Positions 18,003 through 27,324 of a stretch of 64,000 nt of DNA are shown in pieces. Every line of letters starts with the position of its first letter. Within the stretch, counting starts at the first letter, position 1. The stretch comes from Acinetobacter sp. WCHAc010034 (GTDB lineage: Bacteria; Pseudomonadota; Gammaproteobacteria; Pseudomonadales; Moraxellaceae), in assembly GCF_001696615.3 (NCBI RefSeq), contig NZ_CP032279.1, forward strand, positions 3,566,638 through 3,630,637, written 5' to 3'. A program made the translations under genes and the position numbers. Under the pieces are notes generated by a model. It did not search any database. It saw only the letters and a list, made by a program, of their open reading frames with translations, and was not told the origin of the DNA.

Positions 18003-18500
18003 ATGATGGGCCCAATTCAGAGCTTAGACCGAACGGATTTCAAAATTCTGGAAATTCTGCAGAATGACGGCCGGATTTCCAATATCAAGCTGGCTGAAAT
18101 GGTGAATCTGTCTGCAACAGCGGCTTTGGCGCGGGTGCAGAAACTGACCAAAGACGGCTTTATTTTAGGCTATGAAGCCAAGCTGAATGCGGAACTGCTG
18201 AATGCCAGCTTTGTGGTGTTTGTAGAGATCCTGCTGGATAAAACCACGCCCAATGTGCTGGAAGAGTTTTCCTATGCGGTGGTGCAGTATCCGGAGATTG
18301 TGGAATGCCACATGATTAGTGGCGGTTTTGATTTTGTGGTTAAAATCCGCTGCGCCAGCATGGAGGAATTCCGCAGGATTTCGGGACAGGTGCTGTGGCA
18401 GCTGCCGGGGGTGAAAGAAACCCGCAGCTATCCGGTGATGGAAGTGATTAAGGAAAGTTCCAAAATTAAACTGAAATCTCCGCCCAAGCCGAAACCGTAA
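18003..18500 (+). CDS. Lrp/AsnC-family transcriptional regulator, probable regulator of proline use
   Basis: 165 residues with the family's order: an N-terminal helix-turn-helix (LDRTDFKILEILQNDGRIS onward, about residues 8-60) and a C-terminal effector-binding RAM domain (about 75-155). It is divergent from putA, with putP convergent just downstream, the arrangement expected of a PutR-type activator that responds to proline. The role is inferred from position. A second ATG directly after the first leaves the start uncertain by one codon. The C-terminus ends in a short Lys/Pro tail. Confidence 0.9.
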   Translation: MMGPIQSLDRTDFKILEILQNDGRISNIKLAEMVNLSATAALARVQKLTKDGFILGYEAKLNAELLNASFVVFVEILLDKTTPNVLEEFSYAVVQYPEIVECHMISGGFDFVVKIRCASMEEFRRISGQVLWQLPGVKETRSYPVMEVIKESSKIKLKSPPKPKP

Positions 18501-18518
18501 AGCGCAGAGACATAAACA

Positions 18519-18548
18519 AGCAAGGGGCAGATTAATCTGCCCCTTGCT
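18519..18548. terminator. Bidirectional terminator between the Lrp-type gene and putP
   Basis: A perfect 14-bp stem with a 2-base centre (18519-18548) lies between two convergent genes, followed by ATTTT on the plus strand. Confidence 0.85.
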
Positions 18549-18582
18549 ATTTTGCGGAAAAGCTTATCGTGCTGAAAGATTT

Positions 18583-20124
18583 TTAGTCTAAGCGAGGTTC
18601 TGAAGCCGGCAAACGCGGTTCCTTCAATTCCTGCATGGCTTGCTTGTACAGTCCATCGGCGTGTTCAAAGCGTTCAACCACATCCTGAGATGGCGCTTTG
18701 CCCAGCAAGCTGACGGTGATGATGCTGATGAAAGCCAGGATGAAGCCCGGAACAATCTCATATAAGCCAGTATCCGCCATGGTATTTTTCCAGACAATCA
18801 CGCTGACTGCGCCAACCACCATGCCCACAATCGCGCCGTTCAGCGTCATTCTTTTCCAGAACAGCGAAAGAATAATCAGCGGGCCGAAAGCTGCGCCGAA
18901 ACCGGCCCATGCATAGGCAACCAGGCCAAGCACTTTGCTGGATGGATTGCTGGCCAGCCAAATCGCCAGAATCGCAATCGCCAGCACCATGAAGCGGCCA
19001 ACCCAGACCAGCTCAGTTTGAGAGGCGTTTTTGCGGAAAAACGCTTTGTATAAATCTTCGGTCAGGGTGCTTGAGCAGACCAGCAGCTGGCAGCTGAGCG
19101 TGCTCATTACCGCAGCTAAAATCGCCGCCAGAATTACGCCGGCAACCCACGGGTTAAACAGGATTTTGGTTAATTCCATGAAAATGGTTTCAGGGTTCTG
19201 GCTGACCGCAGCGGCCAGTTCAGGATGCGCCTGAAAATATGAAATGCCGATGAAGCCGGTCGCTACTGCGCCGCCAAGGCATAGAATCATCCAGGTCATG
19301 CCGATGCGGCGGGCAGCTGGAATGGTTTTTACCGAATCTGCAGCCATGAAGCGCACCAGAATATGCGGCTGGCCAAAATAGCCTAAGCCCCAAGCCAAGG
19401 ATGAGATGATGGCGACAAAGCTTAAGCCCGAAACCATATTCATTGCATGCGGATGCGCTTCTGCCAGCATGACGGTCATTTGCTGGCTGTGGTCGCCAAT
19501 TGCCAAATACGTGATGACAGGGGTCAGCAGCAGGGCAAAAATCATTAAGCCGGCTTGGAACGTATCTGTCCAGCTGATGGCAAGGAAGCCGCCAATGCAG
19601 ACATAGCTGATGGTGGCAATTGCGCCGATCCATAAGGCCGTGGTGTAAGACCAGCCAAACAGGCTTTCAAACAGGCGCGCGCCGGCAACCATGCCGGAAG
19701 CGCAGTAAATTGCGAAGAACACCAGAATTACGATGGCGGAGCTGACGCGAAGCACTTTTTTCCGGTCGCCAAAGCGGCTGGTGAAGTAATCGGGCAGGGT
19801 CAGGGCGTTGTTCTGCACTTCGGTGTGCACCCGCAGGCGGCCGGCAACCAGTAGCCAGTTAAGCCATGCGCCGATGATCAGGCCAATCGCAATCCAGGCT
19901 TCAGATAATCCGGAAAGATAAATTGCGCCGGGAAGGCCCATCAGCAGCCAGCCGCTCATGTCTGAAGCGCCTGCGGATAATGCGGTCACCACACTGCCTA
20001 AACTGCGGCCGCCTAAAATGTAATCGGAGAAGTCATTCGTAGATTTGTAGGCATACAGTCCTATGCCGACCATCGCTACGATATAAAACATAAAGGTGAT
20101 TAATGTGGGGTTAAGTTGACTCAT
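18583..20124 (-). CDS. putP: Sodium/proline symporter
   Basis: 513 residues with about thirteen membrane helices, close to E. coli PutP (502). Family motifs include LGGRSLGSVVTALSAGASDM (in two overlapping parts, residues 36-57) with the Ser/Asp residues of the sodium site, and GYFGQPHILVRFMA in the middle. It imports proline with sodium and feeds PutA, which lies 4 kb away on the same strand across the regulator gene. The ATG follows AAGGAT. The 3' end shares a terminator with the convergent regulator gene. Confidence 0.94.
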   Translation of the reverse strand: MSQLNPTLITFMFYIVAMVGIGLYAYKSTNDFSDYILGGRSLGSVVTALSAGASDMSGWLLMGLPGAIYLSGLSEAWIAIGLIIGAWLNWLLVAGRLRVHTEVQNNALTLPDYFTSRFGDRKKVLRVSSAIVILVFFAIYCASGMVAGARLFESLFGWSYTTALWIGAIATISYVCIGGFLAISWTDTFQAGLMIFALLLTPVITYLAIGDHSQQMTVMLAEAHPHAMNMVSGLSFVAIISSLAWGLGYFGQPHILVRFMAADSVKTIPAARRIGMTWMILCLGGAVATGFIGISYFQAHPELAAAVSQNPETIFMELTKILFNPWVAGVILAAILAAVMSTLSCQLLVCSSTLTEDLYKAFFRKNASQTELVWVGRFMVLAIAILAIWLASNPSSKVLGLVAYAWAGFGAAFGPLIILSLFWKRMTLNGAIVGMVVGAVSVIVWKNTMADTGLYEIVPGFILAFISIITVSLLGKAPSQDVVERFEHADGLYKQAMQELKEPRLPASEPRLD

Positions 20125-20486
20125 ATGCCCATCCTTTGTCCTTGAAGATCATCGGTCCGCGATGATTTTTTATGCATTTTTGCAAGGAGCTGATTCAAGC
20201 ACAAAAATAAAATTACGCTCTGTAACATTTCGGCAGGATTTATAGCCATGTTTTGCAGCGAAATGTAATTTTGGATACAAAGCGCGAAGAGCGATAGTCG
20301 GCTGCGTTTTCGGGCCTGCTTCCAAAACTGAACAGCCTGAAAAAGTCAGCACTCTGCGGGTGGCTGTTTTTTATGCCGCGCTAAAGCCCGCATGGCGCGG
20401 TTTTAAGCATTAAAATTACATGATGTTACATTAGCAGCAGAAAACTGGAACTTGTAATAAATTGTTTCAAAATCTGCATCAATTGA
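20125..20486. other. Intergenic region between putP and aspA
   Basis: A long stretch without a convincing gene. A weak hairpin with arms AACAGCC (20331-20337) and GGCTGTT (20362-20368), followed by TTTT, could end a short upstream transcript. The 60-codon leftward frame at 20170-20352 has no ribosome site or family features. Confidence 0.35.
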
Positions 20487-20515
20487 TTGTATTTAAAATC
20501 ATATGCCGGTATAAG
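20487..20515 (+). promoter_or_regulatory. Candidate sigma-70 promoter of aspA
   Basis: TTGTAT (20487-20492) and TATAAG (20510-20515) are separated by 17 bases, 48 bases before the proposed GTG start. This placement argues against the far-upstream in-frame TTG at 20462 as the real start. Confidence 0.5.
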
Positions 20516-20563
20516 ATTTTAGTATGCACAATTTTAGTGCATTTTATTGCGAGTACTTTTAAA

Positions 20564-22012
20564 GTGATTACGGTTCCATCCGAAGAAACAAGAATAGAGC
20601 GTGATTTGCTTGGCGCAAAAGAAGTCCCGGCAGAAAGCTACTACGGCATCCACACAGTGCGTGCCTTGGAAAATTTTCAAATCTCCGCCCATAAAGTCGG
20701 CGAAAATCTCCCTTTCATCCGCGCCTTGGCGCAGGTGAAAAAAGCATCGGCGCAAACCAACCTTAAATTCAGCCAAATCTCCGCTGAAATCAGCGAAGCG
20801 ATTCAGCAGGCCTGTGACCAGCTGATTGCGCAGCCTGAACAGTGGAGCAGCGCGTTCCCGCTGGACGTCTATCAGGGCGGCGCGGGCACTTCAATCAATA
20901 TGAACTGCAATGAAGTGATTGCAAATATTGCTTTGGAGCAGCTGGGTCTGGGCAAAGGCAGCTATTCGCATATTCATCCTAATGATCATGTGAATAAGTC
21001 ACAGTCCACCAATGATGTTTACCCGACAGCATTGCGCTTGGCGGTGTATTACAGCCTTGATGAGCTTCTGGCGCCGCTGCGTGGCATTATTGACAGCCTG
21101 CATGCCAAAGCAGTTGAGTTCCAGCCTGTGGTTAAAATGGGCCGGACGCAGCTGCAGGATGCGGTGCCAATGACGCTGGGTCAGGAATTCCGCGCTTTTG
21201 CAACGCTGCTGAAAGAAGACCTGAAGCTGATTGACAATACGCGCCAGCTGCTGCTGGAAGTGAACTTAGGCGCAACGGCAATCGGCACAGGCGTAAATAC
21301 GCCGAAGGGCTATGCCTGTGAGGCGGTTCAGGCTTTGAAGGAAATCACCGGTTTGCCGCTGATTGGCGCGGAAGACTATGTTGAAGCGACCAGCGACTGC
21401 GGCGTGTTTATTATCCTGTCCAGCACGCTGAAGCGTCTGGCGGTGAAGCTGTCGAAGATCTGCAACGATTTACGCTTGTTGAGTTCTGGGCCAAGAACAG
21501 GCTTGGCGGAAATCCGCTTGCCTGAACTGCAGGCGGGTTCATCCATTATGCCGGCTAAAATCAACCCGGTGATTCCAGAAGTGGTGAACCAGATTGCATT
21601 TAAAGTCATTGGCAATGATTTGACCGTGACGATGGCTGCTGAAGCTGGACAGCTGCAATTGAATGTTATGGAGCCGGTGATTGCTGTCTCTATTAATGAA
21701 TCAATTGACCTGCTGCGCCATGCGCTGGAAACGCTCGATGCGAAATGCATTCAGGGCATTCAGGCCAATGAGCAGGCTTGCTATGACGCAGTTATGCGCA
21801 GTGTCGGCATTGTTACGCTGCTTGACCCGATTCTGGGGCATGCCAAGTGCGACGAAATCGGCAAGCAGTGCATTGCGGAAAATAAAACCATTCAGCAGGT
21901 GGTGCTGGAGCAGAACCTGCTGACACAGGCACAGCTGGATCAGATTTTCGCTTTTGAAAATCTGGTTTCTGAAGTGCAGTCTGGGCAGTCGGGCCTTGCG
22001 CAAGTGTCGTAA
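20564..22012 (+). CDS. aspA: Aspartate ammonia-lyase
   Basis: 482 residues from a GTG at 20564, following a purine-rich GCGAG. The open frame extends 34 codons upstream to a TTG, but that extension is hydrophobic, unlike AspA, and precedes the candidate promoter. AspA features are all visible: RIERDLLGAKEVPAESYYG at the N-terminus, YQGGAGTSINMN, the NDHVNKSQSTNDVYP block, and the fumarase-superfamily signature GSSIMPAKINPVIPE. The tetrameric cytosolic enzyme splits aspartate to fumarate and ammonia. With putA/putP it fits the use of amino acids as carbon and nitrogen sources. Confidence 0.95.
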   Translation: MITVPSEETRIERDLLGAKEVPAESYYGIHTVRALENFQISAHKVGENLPFIRALAQVKKASAQTNLKFSQISAEISEAIQQACDQLIAQPEQWSSAFPLDVYQGGAGTSINMNCNEVIANIALEQLGLGKGSYSHIHPNDHVNKSQSTNDVYPTALRLAVYYSLDELLAPLRGIIDSLHAKAVEFQPVVKMGRTQLQDAVPMTLGQEFRAFATLLKEDLKLIDNTRQLLLEVNLGATAIGTGVNTPKGYACEAVQALKEITGLPLIGAEDYVEATSDCGVFIILSSTLKRLAVKLSKICNDLRLLSSGPRTGLAEIRLPELQAGSSIMPAKINPVIPEVVNQIAFKVIGNDLTVTMAAEAGQLQLNVMEPVIAVSINESIDLLRHALETLDAKCIQGIQANEQACYDAVMRSVGIVTLLDPILGHAKCDEIGKQCIAENKTIQQVVLEQNLLTQAQLDQIFAFENLVSEVQSGQSGLAQVS

Positions 22013-22050
22013 TTAACTGCTGATGCAGATTGAAAGCGCTCTTTGTGCGG

Positions 22051-22090
22051 ATGCCAGTCAGTTAATAAACTGACTGGCATTTTTATTTTT
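22051..22090 (+). terminator. Rho-independent terminator of aspA
   Basis: A perfect 13-bp stem (22051-22063 with 22068-22080), 4-base loop, followed by TTTTATTTTT, lies 38 bases after the aspA stop codon. Confidence 0.93.
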
Positions 22091-22366
22091 AAGCCTGAAC
22101 AAAAATAAAATACTGCTTTGCTTGCAGTACAATCCGAAGCGGCAAGGAGCGGGAGCTATCGCTTAGCAAGAAACTCAACCTTTGATTAAAAGTGCTCAGC
22201 TTGCGCCGTAAATTGCTAAAACTCAGAAACATTGATTCCAAATCCCTTTCACTGATCAGCACTCAGCATTGCTTGCCACTTTTTTATAATGATTGCCAAT
22301 CTGCCTGATCTAAAGCCGGCAATCCGTTTTAGAATAGCCTCACCGAATGAAATAAACTGTATTGCC
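22091..22366. other. Intergenic leader with no recognised gene
   Basis: AT-rich sequence between the aspA terminator and the small protein at 22367. In-frame codons from 22289 precede that gene but have no ribosome site. No repeat or RNA gene recognised. Confidence 0.35.
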
Positions 22367-22726
22367 ATGTTTGATAAAATTTCCGCCTTATTTAAAGGCA
22401 GCCAGCCCAGCCCTGAACAGCTGTATAAAGAACAGCATCAAATTGAGTATGCGCAAGGCAAGGGCTATAGTGTCGGCGGCGTTGTGCTGAATGAAGCGCT
22501 GTCTGCGCGCCTGGAGTATTTATCCAACCGGCGCATGTCGGCATTTGACGACCTGAAGGCGCTGTATGGCGCAGCCATGATTATTAATGAAAAAATTGAT
22601 TTGGAAATCGCCAGCCAGCGTTTTGCTGCGCATGTGGGCAATTCTGAAGAAAACCTGCTGGAATTTAAGCGGATTGTAAAAATCCTGAATGACTATTACC
22701 GCAATTTCATACGCGAGCGAAAATAA
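22367..22726 (+). CDS. Uncharacterised small cytosolic protein
   Basis: 119 residues from the ATG at 22367 (MFDKISALFKG); an in-frame upstream start at 22289 would add 26 residues of unlike composition. The product is charged and mostly helical, with no signal or membrane segment. The C-terminal two thirds (LEYLSNRRMSAFDDLKALYG onward) look like one compact helical domain. I do not recognise the family. It lies on the same strand between the aspA terminator and a copy of the ~266-bp repeat. Confidence 0.65.
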   Translation: MFDKISALFKGSQPSPEQLYKEQHQIEYAQGKGYSVGGVVLNEALSARLEYLSNRRMSAFDDLKALYGAAMIINEKIDLEIASQRFAAHVGNSEENLLEFKRIVKILNDYYRNFIRERK

Positions 22727-22746
22727 GCGCATTATATGCTTAATGC

Positions 22747-23036
22747 TGATCAGTTAGGGAGTTTCACCATAAACTTCTTAACTTTTGGGGCTATTCACGG
22801 CGGAGTCTTACCGTTTTTAAATCGAATTTTTGGAGCTCGTTTTGTTCTTTTGTTTTGCCAAAAGAACCAAAAGCATTTGTCATCCGCGAAACCTGTTAAC
22901 TTTCTGCACTTGAACAGCTTTTATCGCAGAAACAGTCCATTTCAAAAGCCTGATAGGTTGCGGATGACGCTTACGCGTATCAAATAAATTCTAGAATTTA
23001 AAAAGAAAAAGCCAGTCAGTTTCTTAACTGACTGGC
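22747..23036 (+). repeat. Structured intergenic repeat, copy A, with terminal hairpin
   Basis: About 267 bp that recur at 28822-29116 in the same orientation. The repeat begins TGATCAGTTA and ends near AAATTCTAGA. It contains a perfect 9-bp hairpin (22844-22852 with 22859-22867) and a wide inverted repeat, GTCATCCGC at 22879-22887 with GCGGATGAC at 22960-22968. A second hairpin follows at once (23011-23021 with 23026-23036), without a T-run. The 83-codon frame inside is a by-product of the repeat. Confidence 0.85.
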
Positions 23037-23154
23037 ATTACTTATATGCTGATGATTCTGCTGGCGGTCTTTGTGCGCTGGCAAAAATAGCTCAAGGAAT
23101 AAAAACAACGTGCTAAAATAAGCCTCAGGTTGTTTAGACTTTAAAGCTATATAC

Positions 23155-26100
23155 ATGTTCCAACAAGAAATTTCCCAACTGAACCTTGCCCGGCTGAAAG
23201 CGGGCGAAAAACGCTGGATTGGCAATCTCCAAGGCTCAGCGACGGGGCTGCTGTTTAAAGAAATTGCCGAACAGTCCAAGCAGCTGTTCATCATTGTGGC
23301 CCGCAGCAATCAGCACTTGGCGCAGTTGGAAAGTGAGCTGGAATTTTACGGCATTAAGCCGGTTATTTTCCCTGACTGGGAAATTCTGCCCTATGACCGC
23401 CTTTCACCGCATCAGGACATCGTTTCCGAACGTTTGGCGATTTTATCCAATATGCCGGCCAAAGGCGTGCTGCTGCTGTCAGCATCTACCTTGGCGCAGC
23501 GCGTAGCGCCGGCGTCTTGGGTTCTGGGCGAACATTTTGATATCCGCGCAGGGCAGAAGTTTGACCTGGAGCAGCAAAAGCTGCGCCTAATCCAGGCCGG
23601 CTATCATTTGGTCGATACGGTTTATGATCATGGCGAGTTTGCCGTCCGCGGCAGCATCATGGATATTTATGCTTCAGGGCAGGCCGCGCCCATCCGCATT
23701 GACCTGTTTGATGATGAAATTGACAGCCTGAAGTTCTTTGATCCGGAAACCCAGCGCACCACGCAGGCGCTGCAGAATTTTACCGTGCTTCCGGCCAAAG
23801 AGTTTCCATTAAAGGAAGGCCGTTCGGTCTTCCGTGACCGCTATGCGGATCAGTTTACAGCAGCCAATCCGAAAAAAAATCCGGTTTATCAAGATGTGCT
23901 GGAAGGCATTGCTTCACCGGGCATTGAGTTTTATTTCCCGTTGTTTTTCAGCGCGGAAGCCATGCAAAGCCAAAGCGCGCTGACATCGTACTTGCCAAAG
24001 AATGGCATTGTCATTACAGATCAGCACATGGATGAGGGTTTGGCGCAATTCTGGAAAGAAGCTGTGCGCCGCTATGAAGACCGCCGCCACAATGCCGATC
24101 ATCCAATTCTGCCGCCAGAACAGCTGTTTCTGCAGCCGGGCCAAGTGCTGGAGCAGTTGAATCATTTTGGCCGGATGATTGTGTCGCAGGACAGCTTTGA
24201 AGAAAAAGCCGGCGTGCTGAATATCCGCGCAGAAGCGCCGCCACGCCTGCCGGTCGATCCGAAACGCGAAAAGCCGTTCACTGAAGTTAAAAACTATATT
24301 GACCATGCCAGCCATCCGGTGCTGCTGGTGGCGGAAAGCGCAGGGCGCCGTGAAACATTGAAGGATGCCTTGCGCCCGGCATTAGGCGATATTCCTTATG
24401 TTGCAAATTTTAAAGAATTCATTGATTCGCTGCATGCGGTTGCCATTACCAATGCGCCTTTGGAGCGCGGCCTGCTGCTGACCGGTAAAATCAGCGTTAT
24501 TTCAGAAAATCAGCTGTATGAGCACCGTGTCGTGCAGCGCCGGCGCAAGCGACAGCAGGAAGTTTCCGAAGAATTCCTGATTCGCAGCCTGACCGAATTG
24601 AGCATGGGCGCGCCTGTGGTGCATATTGACTATGGCGTGGGGCGCTACGCAGGCCTGATCACGCTAAGCATTGACGATCAGGATCATGAATTCCTGCAGC
24701 TGGACTATGCCGATGCCGCCAAGGTTTATGTGCCTGTCACCAACCTGCACCTGATCAGCCGCTACAGCGGCGGCGACCCGGACTTGGCGCCCCTGCATAA
24801 GCTGGGCACCGACGCATGGAATAAAGCCAAGCGCAAAGCGCTGGAGCAGATTCATGATGTGGCGGCGGAGCTGCTGCATATTCAGGCGCGCCGCCAATCC
24901 AAGCCGGGTTTTGGCTTTGCGCTGGATCAAAGCCTGTACATGCAGTTTGCCAGCGGCTTCGCTTATGAGGAAACGCTGGATCAGGCCAACGCCATTGATG
25001 CGGTGCTGCATGACATGCAGCAGGCCAAGCCGATGGACCGTCTAGTTTGCGGCGATGTCGGCTTCGGCAAAACCGAAGTCGCGATGCGGGCCGCTTTCGT
25101 CGCGGTGCAGAACAGCCGGCAGGTGGCGGTTCTGGTGCCGACAACCTTGCTGGCGCAGCAGCACTATGAGTCATTTAAAGACCGCTTTGCTGACTGGCCT
25201 GTGCGGATTGAAGTTTTATCCCGCTTCGGCACATCCAAATCGCACAGCAAAACCATTGAAGATTTGGCCGAGGGCAAAGTCGATATTGTGATCGGCACGC
25301 ATAAAATCCTGCAGGAAAATGTGCAGTTTAAAAATCTGGGCCTGATGATTGTCGATGAAGAGCACCGCTTTGGCGTGCGCGATAAGGAGCGCATTAAAGC
25401 CATGCGCGCAGATGTCGATATGCTGACCTTAACCGCAACGCCAATCCCGCGCACCCTGAACATGGCGTTCAGCGGCATGCGCGACTTGTCCATTATCGCC
25501 ACGCCGCCGGCGCGCCGCCTAGCGGTTAAAACCTTTGTGCAGGAGCATACCGGCGAATCGGTGAAAGAGGCGATCCTGCGTGAACTGCTGCGCGGCGGGC
25601 AGGTGTATTTCCTGCATAATGAAGTGGAAACCATCGAGCGTACCGCAGAGAGCCTGCGTGAACTGGTGCCGGAAGCCCGTGTGGCCGTGGCGCATGGGCA
25701 AATGCGCGAGCGCGAGCTGGAGCAGGTCATGCAGCAGTTCTATCACAAAGAATATAATGTGCTGGTCTGCTCAACCATTATTGAAACCGGCATTGATGTG
25801 CCGAATGCCAATACTATTTTGATTGAGCGCGCAGACAAACTCGGCTTGGCGCAGCTGCATCAGCTGCGCGGCCGTGTCGGGCGCTCGCACCATCAGGCTT
25901 ATGCCTATCTGCTGGTGCCTTCCATCAAAGGCTTGAAAGGCGATGCGGAAAAGCGTTTGGATGCCATTCAGCGCGCTGCCAACCTAGGCGCGGGCTTCAT
26001 GCTGGCAACTGAAGATTTGGAAATCCGCGGCGCAGGCGAGCTGCTGGGCGAACAGCAAAGCGGCTCCATGCAGGCGATTGGCTACAGCTTGTATATGGAA

Positions 26101-26613
26101 ATGCTGGAAAAAGCCACCAAAGCCATCCAGAAAGGCCAAACGCCAAACTTCGATGCGCCGCTTTCGCTTACAGCGGAAATCAGCCTGCACATGCCGGCCT
26201 TAATTCCGGATGAATATCTGGGCGATGTGCATCAGCGCCTGCTGTTCTACAAGCGCATCAGCAACACGGACAGCGCTGAAAAGCTGGACAATATCCGCAT
26301 GGAGCTGATAGACCGCTTCGGCATTCCGCCGCAGCCGGTGAAGCAGCTGTTTGCTGTGCATCAGGTGCGGCTGAAAGCCGAACAGCTGGGCATTACCAAA
26401 ATAGACATCAGCAGCCATGGCGGGCATATTGAATTCTTGCCGGATACTCCGGTGCAGGCCATCAGCATTATCCAGATGATGCAGAAGCATCCGACCTTCT
26501 TCAGGATGGAAGGCGGGCAGCGCCTGAAGGTAATGGTGATGTTGGAAGAGTACGATAAACGCATTCAGTTCCTGCATGATCTGCTGGACAGCTTGCTGAA
26601 AGAACTGCACTAA
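23155..26613 (+). CDS. mfd: Transcription-repair coupling factor
   Basis: 1152 residues, the usual Mfd length. In order: UvrB-like domains that bind UvrA (about 1-340), the RNA-polymerase-interacting domain (about 470-550, with MGAPVVHIDYGVGRYAG), an SF2 translocase core with Walker A GDVGFGKTEVAMRAAF, DEEH in LMIVDEEHRFG, motif III TLTATPIPRTL and motif VI QLRGRVGRSHHQAYAYLL, then the TRCF C-terminal domain. Mfd removes stalled RNA polymerase at DNA lesions and recruits UvrA. The 5' side is bordered by repeat copy A, so the promoter must lie in 23037-23154. Confidence 0.97.
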   Translation: MFQQEISQLNLARLKAGEKRWIGNLQGSATGLLFKEIAEQSKQLFIIVARSNQHLAQLESELEFYGIKPVIFPDWEILPYDRLSPHQDIVSERLAILSNMPAKGVLLLSASTLAQRVAPASWVLGEHFDIRAGQKFDLEQQKLRLIQAGYHLVDTVYDHGEFAVRGSIMDIYASGQAAPIRIDLFDDEIDSLKFFDPETQRTTQALQNFTVLPAKEFPLKEGRSVFRDRYADQFTAANPKKNPVYQDVLEGIASPGIEFYFPLFFSAEAMQSQSALTSYLPKNGIVITDQHMDEGLAQFWKEAVRRYEDRRHNADHPILPPEQLFLQPGQVLEQLNHFGRMIVSQDSFEEKAGVLNIRAEAPPRLPVDPKREKPFTEVKNYIDHASHPVLLVAESAGRRETLKDALRPALGDIPYVANFKEFIDSLHAVAITNAPLERGLLLTGKISVISENQLYEHRVVQRRRKRQQEVSEEFLIRSLTELSMGAPVVHIDYGVGRYAGLITLSIDDQDHEFLQLDYADAAKVYVPVTNLHLISRYSGGDPDLAPLHKLGTDAWNKAKRKALEQIHDVAAELLHIQARRQSKPGFGFALDQSLYMQFASGFAYEETLDQANAIDAVLHDMQQAKPMDRLVCGDVGFGKTEVAMRAAFVAVQNSRQVAVLVPTTLLAQQHYESFKDRFADWPVRIEVLSRFGTSKSHSKTIEDLAEGKVDIVIGTHKILQENVQFKNLGLMIVDEEHRFGVRDKERIKAMRADVDMLTLTATPIPRTLNMAFSGMRDLSIIATPPARRLAVKTFVQEHTGESVKEAILRELLRGGQVYFLHNEVETIERTAESLRELVPEARVAVAHGQMRERELEQVMQQFYHKEYNVLVCSTIIETGIDVPNANTILIERADKLGLAQLHQLRGRVGRSHHQAYAYLLVPSIKGLKGDAEKRLDAIQRAANLGAGFMLATEDLEIRGAGELLGEQQSGSMQAIGYSLYMEMLEKATKAIQKGQTPNFDAPLSLTAEISLHMPALIPDEYLGDVHQRLLFYKRISNTDSAEKLDNIRMELIDRFGIPPQPVKQLFAVHQVRLKAEQLGITKIDISSHGGHIEFLPDTPVQAISIIQMMQKHPTFFRMEGGQRLKVMVMLEEYDKRIQFLHDLLDSLLKELH

Positions 26614-26620
26614 GTCAGGG

Positions 26621-26641
26621 TTTGCGGGCTTTTGCCGCAAA
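26621..26641 (+). terminator. Possible weak terminator after mfd
   Basis: A 7-bp stem TTTGCGG/CCGCAAA with a 7-base loop lies shortly after the mfd stop codon. No T-run follows, so function is uncertain. Confidence 0.35.
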
Positions 26642-26830
26642 AGTCCGGCGCATGCTGGCGCGCTTGCCGGAAACACCGGGTTTTTGCAGCAATTTATTCA
26701 AGATAAAGCTGTGACGCAGATCAAGTTAAATAAGCGTTATTTATACTGAAACACATGGCTGATAATATTCACGTCCATAAGGATGTGATAGTATTAGGCA
26801 TCATTTTAATTTTGCATCATTTATAAAGAT

Positions 26831-27265
26831 ATGTTTAGTTTACATCCGCAACTTGCGCAAGATACGTTTTATGTAGGCGACTTTCCACTGTCAACATGTC
26901 GTTTAATGAATGATATGCAATTTCCGTGGCTTATTCTGGTTCCCCGCGTACCCGGCATTACAGAGCTGTATGAATTAAGCCAGGCGGATCAGGAACAGTT
27001 CCTGCGCGAATCCAGCTGGCTGTCCAGCCAATTAGCCCGCGTATTCCGCGCAGACAAAATGAATGTGGCTGCTTTGGGCAACATGGTGCCGCAGCTGCAT
27101 TTCCACCACGTTGTGCGCTATCAGAACGATGTGGCTTGGCCTAAACCGGTTTGGGGCACACCTGCTGTTCCTTACAGCAATGATGTGCTGGCGCATATGC
27201 GTCAAACCCTGATGCTTGCGCTCCGCGGTCAAGGCGACATGCCGTTTGACTGGCGTATGGATTGA
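26831..27265 (+). CDS. HIT-domain protein
   Basis: 144 residues with a histidine-triad nucleotide-binding fold. The QLHFHHVV block near residues 92-99 is the family's His triad region, though the second spacing differs slightly from the classic H-x-H-x-H pattern. HIT proteins are nucleotide hydrolases or transferases of the cytosol. The next gene, a nucleotide cyclase, starts 59 bases downstream on the same strand and may be co-transcribed. Its substrate is unknown. Confidence 0.85.
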   Translation: MFSLHPQLAQDTFYVGDFPLSTCRLMNDMQFPWLILVPRVPGITELYELSQADQEQFLRESSWLSSQLARVFRADKMNVAALGNMVPQLHFHHVVRYQNDVAWPKPVWGTPAVPYSNDVLAHMRQTLMLALRGQGDMPFDWRMD

Positions 27266-27324
27266 TCCTGAAAACGGACCATATTAGGGACATATGGCTG
27301 TGATTGTCTGCAAGGAGTGAGTGT

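Noticed and set aside
20170..20352. 60-codon leftward frame between putP and aspA
   Set aside because: No ribosome site, no family features, Cys-rich random look.
20462..20563. Upstream extension of aspA from a TTG
   Set aside because: The added residues are hydrophobic, unlike AspA, and lie upstream of and across the candidate promoter.
22736..22987. 83-codon frame inside repeat copy A
   Set aside because: It is made by the repeat, is not kept open in copy B, and has no ribosome site.
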